DNA from: GCA-2687025 sp964473525
GTDB lineage: Bacteria > Poribacteria > WGA-4E > GCA-2687025
Direction of reading: 5' to 3'
NCBI GenBank assembly: GCA_964473525.1
Contig: CAYYPK010000014.1
Location: 1-64,000 of the forward strand
DNA length: 64,000 nucleotides
Shown here in pieces: positions 39,312 to 48,376 of this stretch. The notes under the pieces are model-generated. The model was not told the origin of the DNA and made no database searches. It was given only the letters and a program-made list of their open reading frames with translations. Both the position numbers and the translations under genes were made by a program. Position 1 is the stretch's first letter. Every line of letters begins with the position of its first letter.

Positions 39312-42211
39312 CAGGTAGCGCTCCCCTCGTCGGGGGTGAGGATCATGGGCTTCTCATGCCGCCTGCGCAGGAACCAGACGGCGCCTATCGCCCCGAGCGC
39401 GGCCAGCGCGATGGCGTAGTTCAGAATCTCCCAGAATCTCTGCGACCCTTCGTCCATGGGGTCGAGGACGCGCGCGTGGGTACCGCGCGACCGTATGCTG
39501 AGGAGCTCCACATCCTCGACCGACCAGTCGATGGCGTTCTGGAGAAACTGTAGGTTGTTGAGGTACCGGTCGCGGGATCCCACGGAAGACAGACGGAGGA
39601 TTGGGTCGTTCGCGAACTCCGCGCTGCTGATGACCACAAGTCGCGAGGAGTCAGGCGACGACTCCAAGACACCGACGGGCGTCGGCGCCTCCGGTTCGGC
39701 GCCGGGATCCGCGGGGTCTGGTGGCGTCGTGTCGTCCTCAAGAAACGGCGACGGCTTGTCCTTGAAGTAGCTCTCGAATGAGCCCTTCAGCGCGACCGCC
39801 AGAGCGTGCTCGGCTTTGTCCGTTCCTACGTGGAAGCCGACTTCCGGGTAGAGGTTGAAGTCTGGCTGGGCCGCAGTGTCGGTGGTCGTCCACGCCGCGG
39901 GCGACGAGTGGAGGAGCACGCCGGTCTCCCGTGCGGCGTTCTTTGCAGCGTCCAGTTCGATGGGCGAGGCCCAGTAGACCGTGCTTGTAGGCAGATTCGC
40001 CGTGACAGGATTGGCCTTGTCCATGCCGTCCTGCCGAACGTCGACGAAGTACGGGTAGTTGACGCGCTGAATGTCGCGCACCTGGAACCCGCCCATGTCC
40101 CGCGTTACGGTCAGCGGGAACGGCTCGTTCTGCGGGTCCATGACGAGTGACTCGGCGATGTCTATGCCGTAACTCGCCAGCATGTCCCGGATGCCGCCAC
40201 TGACGGCGTTGATGCTCAGCGACCCCGTGAACGGCTCCGGCTCGACGGTGTAGTTGCCCGCCGCAGCGACCACCGAGCCGCCGCGCATCAGGAACTGGTC
40301 GATGGCGAAGCGCTTCTTGTCGTCCAGCTCCTGCGGAGCGAGCACGAGCAGAACGTCGACGTCAGCGTCGACCTGGCCGCTTGCGAGGTCCACCTCGCGG
40401 ACAGTGTAATCGGAGCGCAGCTGCTGGGCGATCATGTCGAACGTCGCGAACGGTTGCTGTGGTTGCCCGAACGGCCCGGGCTTCGGCGTGTTCGGCGGCT
40501 TCCAGATGCCAACGACCTTTAGGAATCCCGTCGAAGTCCGCTTCAGCGACGACTCGACGGCCGTCCGCACGGACGCCTCCGTCAAGTCTCCCGGCGAGTA
40601 GAACGCCTGTCGCTGTGCGCCAACCTCCAGCGCCATACCGAGGTAGTAGCTCTCCGTTGAGAAGAGCGCCGTAGGTATCGCGCGCAGGCCGTATTGCGTG
40701 AAGACGGACTCTCGCGTCACGCCGCTCTGCGGGTCGTCGGGGTTGACCACTCGGAAGCGGAACTTGCCGCCGGACTTGCCGGCGATTTCCTCCGCCACGG
40801 TCGTGATTGTCTTCGGCGCTTCCTCCAGGGTTGGTGGCAGCGTCTCGGGTGTCACGAAGAGGGTGAACGTGGCGGGCGACTCCAGCGCGGCGAGCACCGC
40901 GTCTACGCTCTGGAAGCCGTAGACGACCTTCTTGATCGCTCGCGTCAGGTCGTATTCGAGGTTGCGTAGCCGGATGTCCATCGACCCATCTCGCCGCCGC
41001 TCGATCTCGATCATGTCCTGGAAACCGACGAGCGTGTGCTGGTCTCCGTAGCGGACCAGAATGTCGAAGTAGGAATTCAGCACCGAGGACTCGTACCGAC
41101 CCTCGTTGAGGAACTGGGTGGCTCGGATGCCATACGTCTGCGTCGCCTCCTCCTCGATGTCGGGGTCGGTCGCTGGATCGACCACCTGCGTGGTGATGAG
41201 ACCCTTTGAGTGGATCTCGTATTCCTTGAGCATGTCCGCGATCTGCGGCTTCAGCGGCTCGAGCAGGGGGTGTGTCTTGTCGCTCATGTAGGCGCGGATT
41301 TCGAGCGGCTCGGGCAGATTCCCAGTCAGCTCGCGCGTGGCGTCCGAAAGGCTGTATTCCCCCTGCTCGGTGAGGTCCGCGCGCAGCCCGTAGAGCGGAT
41401 GGAGCCAGAGGTTGAGCAGAACGAGGTTCAGCGCCGCGAGGGCGACGCCGATCTTCGCCGCCGCGCGGTAGCGTCGGGTGCGGGGGCCGGCGCTCCAACG
41501 CTTCATGTCCAGCGACAGGGCGTTGAGGAGCAGGAAGAGCGCCGTCACCGACCCGTAATACACCAGGTCGCGCACGTCGACGACGCCGCGCTCAATGCTC
41601 TCGAAGCGGCTGCCCGTGCCGATGGCGCGGAACACCGAGCCGACCGCGGGGCCGACGAAGTCCGTCACACCCCGCGTGCCGACGAGGTAGAAGACACCCC
41701 CGACGAGCGCCGTCGAGATGAGCGCGACGATCTGGTTGCTCGTCCGCGACGACAGGAACAGGCCGATAGCCGCGTATGCCGCCGCCAGCAGCGCTGCCGC
41801 GAGGTACCCCCCGACGACGGGGCCCGTGTCGAGGTCGCCAAGGAACGCAACTGTAATCGGTAGCGGAAGCGTCAGGGCAAAGGCGACGCCGATGAGCGCC
41901 ATCACCGCGAGGAACTTGCCCAGCACGAGTTGCGCGGAATTCACTGGCAGTGTCAGCAGCACCTCCAGCGTCCCGCTGTTCTGTTCCTCGCTCCACTGTC
42001 GCATGGTTAGCGCCGCGACGAGGAAGACGGTCAGGAGCGGCAGCCAGCGGAACAGAGGCCGCACGTCCGCGACGCCTCGGGCGAAGAACGTCTCGAACCA
42101 GAAGAAGAGGAACAGCGTGCTGGCGAGAAAGACGCCGAGGAAGATGAACGCCAGCGGCGAACCGAAGTAACTGCCAACTTCCTTGCGGGTGATCGCTAAG
42201 GTCTGCTTCAC
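39311..42211 (-). CDS. fused ABC-2 permease and GldG-type auxiliary protein
   Basis: This 966-residue protein is a natural fusion of a GldF-like ABC-2 permease with a GldG-like periplasmic domain. The permease covers about 1-245 with six helices (MKQTLAITRKEVGSYFGSPLAF opening, EEQNSGTLEVLLTLPV). The GldG part follows its own membrane helix near 255-275 and begins YSLSDATRELTGNLPEPLEIRAYMSD. This part is an ABC_transp_aux domain reaching to about 880. A last membrane helix (YAIALAALGAIGAVWFL) and a short cytoplasmic tail close it. GldF and GldG are separate genes in Flavobacterium. Start and stop overlap the ATPase gene and the DUF4340 gene. Export of an unknown substrate is the expected role. 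Confidence 0.88.
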   Translation of the reverse strand: MKQTLAITRKEVGSYFGSPLAFIFLGVFLASTLFLFFWFETFFARGVADVRPLFRWLPLLTVFLVAALTMRQWSEEQNSGTLEVLLTLPVNSAQLVLGKFLAVMALIGVAFALTLPLPITVAFLGDLDTGPVVGGYLAAALLAAAYAAIGLFLSSRTSNQIVALISTALVGGVFYLVGTRGVTDFVGPAVGSVFRAIGTGSRFESIERGVVDVRDLVYYGSVTALFLLLNALSLDMKRWSAGPRTRRYRAAAKIGVALAALNLVLLNLWLHPLYGLRADLTEQGEYSLSDATRELTGNLPEPLEIRAYMSDKTHPLLEPLKPQIADMLKEYEIHSKGLITTQVVDPATDPDIEEEATQTYGIRATQFLNEGRYESSVLNSYFDILVRYGDQHTLVGFQDMIEIERRRDGSMDIRLRNLEYDLTRAIKKVVYGFQSVDAVLAALESPATFTLFVTPETLPPTLEEAPKTITTVAEEIAGKSGGKFRFRVVNPDDPQSGVTRESVFTQYGLRAIPTALFSTESYYLGMALEVGAQRQAFYSPGDLTEASVRTAVESSLKRTSTGFLKVVGIWKPPNTPKPGPFGQPQQPFATFDMIAQQLRSDYTVREVDLASGQVDADVDVLLVLAPQELDDKKRFAIDQFLMRGGSVVAAAGNYTVEPEPFTGSLSINAVSGGIRDMLASYGIDIAESLVMDPQNEPFPLTVTRDMGGFQVRDIQRVNYPYFVDVRQDGMDKANPVTANLPTSTVYWASPIELDAAKNAARETGVLLHSSPAAWTTTDTAAQPDFNLYPEVGFHVGTDKAEHALAVALKGSFESYFKDKPSPFLEDDTTPPDPADPGAEPEAPTPVGVLESSPDSSRLVVISSAEFANDPILRLSSVGSRDRYLNNLQFLQNAIDWSVEDVELLSIRSRGTHARVLDPMDEGSQRFWEILNYAIALAALGAIGAVWFLRRRHEKPMILTPDEGSAT

Positions 42212-43140
42212 TGCCGGGCCTCCCCGGGCGCGGTGGCTAACTCGTTGAATACGGTCTCCAGCGTGCGCGTGTCTCGGCGCAACTCCCTAAGGGGCCAGTC
42301 GTTCTCCGCCGCTAGACGGTAGATGGCGGGACATAGGTCGGCGCCCTCGTCACCCTCAATGCGGTAGGTCGCTTGCCCATCCGCTGACGTGGCGTTTACC
42401 TCCGACGCGCCCTCGATACCACGCAACGCTCCCTCGGCCCCGTTCGCGGCTTCCTCCAGCACCAGGACCGCGTCGGACGTCCCGGCGAGCTCCGCGAGGC
42501 GCGCGTCGGCCCTGACTTCGCCGTTCATCAGGATGATCGCACGGTCGCACAGCGCCTCGACCTCCGGGAGGATGTGCGTGGAGAACAAGATCGTGCTGTG
42601 CTCGGACAGCCTGCGAATGAGATTCCGTATCTCGACGATCTGCGTGGGGTCGAGCCCAACGGTTGGCTCATCCAGGATAAGCAGCCTGGGCCGGTGGAGT
42701 ATGGCTTGCGCCAGGCACACGCGTTGCCGGAACCCCTTACTCAGTTGGCCAATGGGTCTCGTCAGGTGTTCCTGCAGCCCCGCCGAACGTACGGCGTCGG
42801 AGATCCTCGCGCGTCGTTCGTCGGGCGGAACGCGTCGGAGCTCCGCGACCATGGCGAGGTAGTTCTGCACGGACAGCTCTGGGTAGAGCGGGGCGTTCTC
42901 AGGGAGGTAGCCGATCCGCTCCTGGACGGCGAGCGTGTCCGTTAGCACATCGAGGCCGTTCACGAGCGCCGTGCCATCGTCCGGCTGCAGATAGCCGGTG
43001 AGGATCTTGATGATCGTCGTCTTGCCTGCCCCGTTGGGGCCCAGCAGACCGACGATCTCACCCTCGCTGATACCGAAGCTGACCTCTCGCAGGGCCTGTA
43101 CAGAACCGTACGCCTTGCTCAGACCTGTCACTCTGATCAT
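42208..43140 (-). CDS. ABC transporter ATPase (GldA/NatA-like)
   Basis: The 310-residue ATP-binding subunit pairs with the downstream ABC-2 permease fusion, overlapping it by four bases (ATGA). Walker A GPNGAGKTT is at 34-42, the Q-loop at YLPENAPLYPEL, the signature LSKGF at 133-137 and Walker B LLILDEP at 153-159. The switch histidine is in FSTHILPEVEAL. The C-terminal 80 residues form the regulatory extension typical of GldA and CcmA/NatA relatives. It powers the three-gene exporter. The 209-base gap upstream (43141-43349) holds a GTGTCG/CGACAC inverted repeat at 43258-43278 and no clear promoter. Confidence 0.93.
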   Translation of the reverse strand: MIRVTGLSKAYGSVQALREVSFGISEGEIVGLLGPNGAGKTTIIKILTGYLQPDDGTALVNGLDVLTDTLAVQERIGYLPENAPLYPELSVQNYLAMVAELRRVPPDERRARISDAVRSAGLQEHLTRPIGQLSKGFRQRVCLAQAILHRPRLLILDEPTVGLDPTQIVEIRNLIRRLSEHSTILFSTHILPEVEALCDRAIILMNGEVRADARLAELAGTSDAVLVLEEAANGAEGALRGIEGASEVNATSADGQATYRIEGDEGADLCPAIYRLAAENDWPLRELRRDTRTLETVFNELATAPGEARQ

Positions 43141-43349
43141 CGCATGTGCCTAATGATGTAGGTGCAACCTCGTGACGCGCGAGCGGGGCCGCCGCTCGAC
43201 GGATGCGTGTCAAGTTCTCCCACCTGACTCCCTAAGATCGGCCACGTTCATTCTGTGGTGTCGCGTGGGACACGACACGGTGATGTCGTAACGTGTGCAT
43301 ATAAGTCTACTGAAATCGGCGCGGCTGGCAAGGCCCCGGCGCCGGCCCC

Positions 43350-44891
43350 TCATCCGCCGTCGAGGCGTGTCGCCAACGTCGCCATGTCGGCGCGCAGGCC
43401 CACGAGGGCTGCAGCGTCCTGGATCGCCGGCGCGCCAGCGCACGCGGCCGCCACCCTCCCGTTGAGGTCGCTGAGCGCCGCTGCCGCGTCGGATGCGGCG
43501 CCCTCGAGGAGGTACGCCTCGCAACGGGTGAGAAGCGCCCAGCCGGCGGCTGCGATGTCCTGGATAGCCACGCCCGTCGTCGGGCCGTCTAGCACCCGCG
43601 TCGCTGCAGCGTGGGCCGCGGGGTAATCGCCGGCCCGCATCGCCGCGATGCCTTCGATTCGCAGTGCGCGCCGGGAGTCGTGCGTCGTGGCGTCGCCATC
43701 GGCGAGCAACTCAGCTACGCGCCTCCTTGCCATCCCGGGTCGGCGCCGCTTGATGAACAGCAGACTCGCCGCGACCGTTAACCGCATGTCGGTTGCGGCG
43801 TCCGCCGTCGCGCGAGGTCGAAGGGAGCGTGCGCGGTTGAGCCACACATCCGCGGTGTCCAGGTCGCCCTGCTCCGCGAACGCCTCGGCGCCTACGGCCT
43901 GCGTGGCGAGGAGCATGGCGGATCGCTCCGGGGTCGGTAGATCCAGGGATGTCGTGCGAAGGAGCGGAGCCGCCCGTTCCGCCACGTCGCGCGCTCTGAC
44001 GTACTCGTGGGTGTCGCCCAGCGCGGTGGCCAGCGTGGCCAGAGACCGCGCCCTCCCCTCCGACGACAGTCCCGTGCGCCCAACGGCCTCTTCGAGCGCC
44101 ACGGCGGCGCCGAGGATGTCGCCAGCCGAGGCCCGGATGGCGGCGATGGTGAACGCCGCGCACGCCGCGGCGTCGGGGTCGTCGGCGTCAGCCGCGTAGC
44201 CGACGGCGCGCGCCGCGTGCGCCTCCGCCTCGGCAGCCCGGCCTAGCTCATGCAGCGCGGATGCCTGCTGCATCGCCACGAAGCGGCGGATGGTTGGGCC
44301 ATAGGGGCGCGACGTGTCCGCGTCCAAGTCTGACGCGAGCGCCTCCCACGCGGGTAGCGCCGCTTCGCGTCCCCTGGTCAGGCGCGTCAGATAGGCGGCG
44401 TGGAAAGCCGCCCACGCGCGGGCCTTCGGGGAGAACGAGGAGCCTTCCGCCGTGATGCGGGCGATGATAGCCCGCGCTGGGCTCTGGTCCCCGGGCGCCA
44501 CGTCGTCAGAAGGGGCGCCGTAGTACGGTGCGTCGCGCTCTGGCGGGAGCCAACCCACCGGGAGCAGCAGTTGGCGCAGCAGCGCCTCCTCGCCATCCAC
44601 CGACCAGACGCGCGCGCGCAGCTCGCGGGGGATGTAGTCCGGCGCCGTTGGGCTTTCCGCTAGGGCGCGCTTCTGCTCAATGGGCATGCGTTGCGCGAGG
44701 AACGCTACGTAATGTGGGTCGTCGGCGAAGAGCTCCGCTGCCCTTGCGACCAGCCCGCCGGAGGGGTGACGGCGCGCGTTCTCCAGCAGGCTGATGAACT
44801 GAGGACTGACGCCGAGACGCGCGGCGACAACCTCCATAGTAAGGTTTTGCGCAAGTCTTGAGTATCGTAGATATTCGGCGAAAGTCCACAC
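43350..44891 (-). CDS. HTH (XRE) regulator with TPR-like helical repeats
   Basis: The 513-residue protein has an N-terminal Cro/CI-type helix-turn-helix (about 5-45, LTMEVVAARLGVSPQFISLLENARRHPS). A long all-helical Ala-rich part follows with TPR-like pairs (ALHELGRAAEAEAHAARAV, AMRAGDYPAAHAAATRVL). This layout is that of peptide- or ligand-sensing regulators and of SARP-like transcription factors without the activation domain. It may sense a metabolite through the repeats, which is inference. The start is a GTG. A TTGACC-17-TATCGT promoter precedes it, and a palindrome with direct repeats lies at its probable start site, suggesting autoregulation. It is divergent from glnE. Confidence 0.78.
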   Translation of the reverse strand: MWTFAEYLRYSRLAQNLTMEVVAARLGVSPQFISLLENARRHPSGGLVARAAELFADDPHYVAFLAQRMPIEQKRALAESPTAPDYIPRELRARVWSVDGEEALLRQLLLPVGWLPPERDAPYYGAPSDDVAPGDQSPARAIIARITAEGSSFSPKARAWAAFHAAYLTRLTRGREAALPAWEALASDLDADTSRPYGPTIRRFVAMQQASALHELGRAAEAEAHAARAVGYAADADDPDAAACAAFTIAAIRASAGDILGAAVALEEAVGRTGLSSEGRARSLATLATALGDTHEYVRARDVAERAAPLLRTTSLDLPTPERSAMLLATQAVGAEAFAEQGDLDTADVWLNRARSLRPRATADAATDMRLTVAASLLFIKRRRPGMARRRVAELLADGDATTHDSRRALRIEGIAAMRAGDYPAAHAAATRVLDGPTTGVAIQDIAAAGWALLTRCEAYLLEGAASDAAAALSDLNGRVAAACAGAPAIQDAAALVGLRADMATLATRLDGG

Positions 44892-44910
44892 TTATTCTGT
44901 ACTCCCAAGC

Positions 44911-44931
44911 GTCGTGACGGTTACGACGGTT
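44911..44931. promoter_or_regulatory. candidate operator of the HTH regulator
   Basis: GTCGT (44911-44915) and ACGAC (44923-44927) form an inverted repeat with a seven-base centre. GACGGTT occurs twice at a nine-base step (44916-44922, 44925-44931). The element covers about +1 to +21 of the regulator's predicted transcript. Confidence 0.4.
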
Positions 44932-44938
44932 GAGAAGG

Positions 44939-44967
44939 ACGATAGCCGAACTCACCCGAGAGGTCAA
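44939..44967 (-). promoter_or_regulatory. promoter of the HTH regulator
   Basis: On the minus strand TTGACC (44967-44962) and TATCGT (44944-44939) have a 17-base spacer. The start codon is 48 bases downstream. Confidence 0.55.
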
Positions 44968-45118
44968 ATACTTAACGTTCGCCGCACCCGCGCCGACAAC
45001 GCCGCACGGTCTGGTCGAGTAGCGTTCGCGGCGTGTCAGGCGGCGCCAGGCCCATGTGACCGCACGCCCAGGCGCTCAATGCAGGATCGGCCCCTGGACC
45101 AGCGCCTCTACACCGAGA

Positions 45119-45148
45119 TTGCCTTCCCGCGCCCGCGCGTGCTAGATT
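45119..45148 (+). promoter_or_regulatory. candidate promoter of glnE
   Basis: TTGCCT (45119-45124) and TAGATT (45143-45148) have an 18-base spacer, 31 bases before the glnE start. I see no site resembling a sigma-54 promoter in the 44892-45178 gap, which holds this and the divergent promoter only. Confidence 0.5.
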
Positions 45149-45178
45149 CCGTACCCCGCCCCAACCGCGAGGGAACGG

Positions 45179-48100
45179 ATGCCTCCAAGCGCGCACGCGT
45201 CCGACGTTCGGCGCCTCGTCCTGGCAGCGCGCGACCTGCCGCCCGAGGAGGTGCGAGGGCTGCTGACGCCCTTCGGGTTCCGAGATCCGGCCGCGGCCGA
45301 CAGCGTCATCGGCGCCTTAGCGGCCATGCAGGCCTCGCGCGAGGCGCTCGCGGATCTGCTGCCAGACCTCCTGGCTGCCGCGCGCCAGTCGCCCGACCCG
45401 GATCACGCACTGACGAGGTTCCACGCGTACTGCCGCGCGCGTGTCGATCCGCACACGTTCCTCGGCACGCTGCGCACGGTTCCCCATCTCCTCGACGACC
45501 TCCTCTTCATCCTGGGATCCAGCGAGTACCTGTCGTCGATCCTTACCCGCCATCCAGAGTACCTGTCTTGGCTGCTGGAGACGGGCGCCCTGGACGCGCC
45601 CAGGAGCCGGGACGACATGGTGGCGGAGTTGCGCGAGTGGGCGGCTACCGTCACCACGACCGACGCGAAGCTCGCGGCGCTGCGCAGGTTCAAGCGGCGT
45701 GAGACGCTGAGGATCGGCGTGCGCGACCTCGTCCGTGGCGCGCGCGTGGACGACGTCACGCGGGAAATGGCGTACGTAGCCGACGCCGCCTTCGAGGTCG
45801 CCCTCGACGCCATCCGTCCCGAGCTGACTGGGAGATACGGCGCGCCGCGGAATGAGGACGGCTCCGAGGCCACGACGTCGGTCATCGGCATGGGCAAGCT
45901 TGGGGGCGAGGAGCTGAACTTCTCCTCCGACGTCGATGTGCTGTGCGTGTACAGCGAAGACGGCACGACGGATGGCGGCATCGACAACCAGACCTACTTC
46001 CAACGCCTCGCCGAGAGCCTGACCGACGCCATCGCCAAGCAGACGCAGGACGGGTACGTCTTCCGCGTTGACTTCCGCCTTCGACCGCAGGGAGCCACGG
46101 GCGCGCTCGCGCGGTCTCTCGACAGTTACGAGGCGTACTACGAGACTTGGGGCGAGCTTTTGGAGCGTCAGGCGCTCATAAAGGCCCGCCACATCGCGGG
46201 GGACGAGGAGTTGGGCGCGGCCTTCCTGGCCATGGTGCGGCCGTTCGTCTACCCATCCGCGCTCGACAGAACGCAGGTAGAGGAGACGCTGGACGAGATT
46301 CGCTGGACCAAGGCCTCGATAGAACGCCGCATCGCAAGGGACGGGGATGCGACGCTCCACATTAAGCTCGGCCCGGGAGGCATCCGCGACTCGGAGTTCG
46401 TCGTTCAGGCGCTGCAGCTTCTGCACGGGTCGCGCCTACCCGCCGCCAGAGCGGCCGGCACGGTCGCGGCTCTGGACGCCCTGGCGGCCGCGGGCGTCCT
46501 CCCGGCCGACGAGGCCGACACGGTCAGGGACGCGTACCGGTACATGCGGCGTGTGGAGAACTGCGTGCAACTCGTGTCGGATCGCCAGGTCTACCACGCC
46601 CCCGACGAGCCTGACGAGTGGGAGCGGCTCGCGCGACGCTTGAGGTACGAAGGGGCCGCGGGCGAGGCGTTCCGCGACGAATTCCGCGCCAACCAGCGGG
46701 CGATCCGAGACGCGTTCAACAGGCTCTTCACTTCGGACGAGGCGGCGTTCTCGTGGAGGATGAACACACTACTCTCCGAGCCCAAGCCGTCCGATGAGTC
46801 GGCCTCCCTGCTTGGTGGCTATGGGCTCGACGACGCGGCCACCGCCCACCGCATGCTGCGCGAACTGGCAAGCGGGTCGGACCGCGTTCGCTACACGCCG
46901 CGCGTGCGCCGCATGTTCGTCAGGTTCGCGGAGCCGCTATTGCAGGACATCTCCGCCACGCCGGACCCCGGCCTCGCGCTCTCTCAGCTGGACCGCTTCC
47001 TGTCCGCTTCCGGGGCCCGGGCGCAGATATACCCGGTGCTGCGCGAGGAGCCACGCATCCGCGAGCTGGTCGTGCGCATCCTGGGCACAAGCAGGTTCCT
47101 CGGCGACATCCTCGCCCGAGATCCTCTGGCGTACGAGGCGCTCGTGTATGGGCCGGGCGTAACGGAGCGAGCCGAGTCGGTGGCCTCCTGCCTCGCGGCG
47201 ATGGGCCACGCGTCGGAGCCGGGCCTGGACGCGCTCCTGCGCCACGTGCAGCGGTACCGGCACGAGGCGCTCCTCCGCATCGGCACGCGCGACATCCTCG
47301 GCGAGAGCGATGTCCTGACAACCACGCGGGAGCTGAGCATCCTCGCCGAGGCCATCTTGCAGCGGTGCTTTGGCGAGTTCTACGTGGACGCGTGCGAGCG
47401 GCATGGCGAGCCGATGCAGGCGGACGGGCGCCCGGCGGGTTACGCTGTCGTAGGCCTAGGCAAGCTGGCCGGACGCGAGCTCAACTACAGCTCCGACCTG
47501 GACGCGCAGGTCGTGTTCTCCGAAGACGGTGAGACCACGCAGGGCGTCTCCAACGCCGACTTCTACCGGCGCATGGTGCGGTCCGTGGTGAACCACTGGA
47601 AGAAGCCGGTCCTGGGCGGCGCCGTGTACGACCTCGACATGCGCCTACGACCCTACGGACGCGGCGGGCCGATGGCCCTCACGCTGGCCGGATACGAGGC
47701 GTACTACCGCGACCACGGCGAGCTGTGGGAGCGCCAGGCTGCCCTCAAGTCGCGCATCGTCGCGGGCTCGCCGGACGTGGGGGCCCAGTATATGCGTATC
47801 GCCGCGGCGTTCACGTACGACGAGGGACTGTCTCGGGAGGACGCCGCGGCCATCTACGACGTCCGCGCGCGCAAAGAGGACAAAGCCGCGCGCGAGAGCG
47901 ACCGGCTGCACAACCTGAAGTCCGGCCACGGCGGCTTGGTTGACGTTGAGTTCCTCGCCCAGGCACTACAGATGCGCCACGCCGGTCCAGAAGACGACCT
48001 TCGGTCGCCGAACACGGTCAAGGCGATCGAGGCGCTGCGGACCGCCGGCCACGTCTCGGACGCGGAGGCGGAGACGCTGACCGAGACGTACGTCTTTCTC

Positions 48101-48301
48101 CGGTTCGTGGAGAACAGGCTACAGATCGTCGACAATCGCCCCATGAGCGCGCTGCCCACGGACCACGAAGGAATGGCGAGGCTCACGCGCAGGCTGGGGT
48201 ACGCCGACATCGACACGTTTCTGGGGCGGTACGAAGAGAACACCGACCGGGTGCGGAACGTGTTCGAGGGTGTGTTCAGTCGCCTGCGCGACGGCGGGTG
48301 A
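45179..48301 (+). CDS. glnE: bifunctional glutamine synthetase adenylyltransferase/deadenylylase
   Basis: GlnE controls glutamine synthetase by adding AMP to it or removing AMP by phosphorolysis, in response to PII and glutamine. The 1040-residue protein has the two homologous nucleotidyltransferase domains of the family. The first holds GMGKLGGEELNFSSDVD (about 237-253) and VDFRLRPQGATG. The second holds VGLGKLAGRELNYSSDLD (about 756-773) and LDMRLRPYGRGG. Each has the GS-x-D-type acidic pair for Mg, and helical regulatory regions lie between and after. GAGGGA precedes the ATG. No glnA or glnB is in the window, but the gene implies an adenylylated glutamine synthetase in this organism. Confidence 0.95.
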   Translation: MPPSAHASDVRRLVLAARDLPPEEVRGLLTPFGFRDPAAADSVIGALAAMQASREALADLLPDLLAAARQSPDPDHALTRFHAYCRARVDPHTFLGTLRTVPHLLDDLLFILGSSEYLSSILTRHPEYLSWLLETGALDAPRSRDDMVAELREWAATVTTTDAKLAALRRFKRRETLRIGVRDLVRGARVDDVTREMAYVADAAFEVALDAIRPELTGRYGAPRNEDGSEATTSVIGMGKLGGEELNFSSDVDVLCVYSEDGTTDGGIDNQTYFQRLAESLTDAIAKQTQDGYVFRVDFRLRPQGATGALARSLDSYEAYYETWGELLERQALIKARHIAGDEELGAAFLAMVRPFVYPSALDRTQVEETLDEIRWTKASIERRIARDGDATLHIKLGPGGIRDSEFVVQALQLLHGSRLPAARAAGTVAALDALAAAGVLPADEADTVRDAYRYMRRVENCVQLVSDRQVYHAPDEPDEWERLARRLRYEGAAGEAFRDEFRANQRAIRDAFNRLFTSDEAAFSWRMNTLLSEPKPSDESASLLGGYGLDDAATAHRMLRELASGSDRVRYTPRVRRMFVRFAEPLLQDISATPDPGLALSQLDRFLSASGARAQIYPVLREEPRIRELVVRILGTSRFLGDILARDPLAYEALVYGPGVTERAESVASCLAAMGHASEPGLDALLRHVQRYRHEALLRIGTRDILGESDVLTTTRELSILAEAILQRCFGEFYVDACERHGEPMQADGRPAGYAVVGLGKLAGRELNYSSDLDAQVVFSEDGETTQGVSNADFYRRMVRSVVNHWKKPVLGGAVYDLDMRLRPYGRGGPMALTLAGYEAYYRDHGELWERQAALKSRIVAGSPDVGAQYMRIAAAFTYDEGLSREDAAAIYDVRARKEDKAARESDRLHNLKSGHGGLVDVEFLAQALQMRHAGPEDDLRSPNTVKAIEALRTAGHVSDAEAETLTETYVFLRFVENRLQIVDNRPMSALPTDHEGMARLTRRLGYADIDTFLGRYEENTDRVRNVFEGVFSRLRDGG

Positions 48302-48332
48302 GCGGCGCCCAACGACGACTGGCGTGCCGCTC
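48300..48332 (+). terminator. hairpin starting in the glnE stop codon
   Basis: GAGCGGC (48300-48306) and GCCGCTC (48326-48332) pair perfectly around a 19-base loop. The left arm begins with the last two bases of the glnE stop. No T-run follows. Confidence 0.4.
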
Positions 48333-48376
48333 GAAGGCGGACGCAACACACGTACGGTCGAGGGAGGACAAGCGCC

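Noticed and set aside
43258..43278. GTGTCG/CGACAC inverted repeat as terminator of the HTH-TPR gene
   Set aside because: The six-base stem with a nine-base loop and no T-run is too weak to call, given the base composition.
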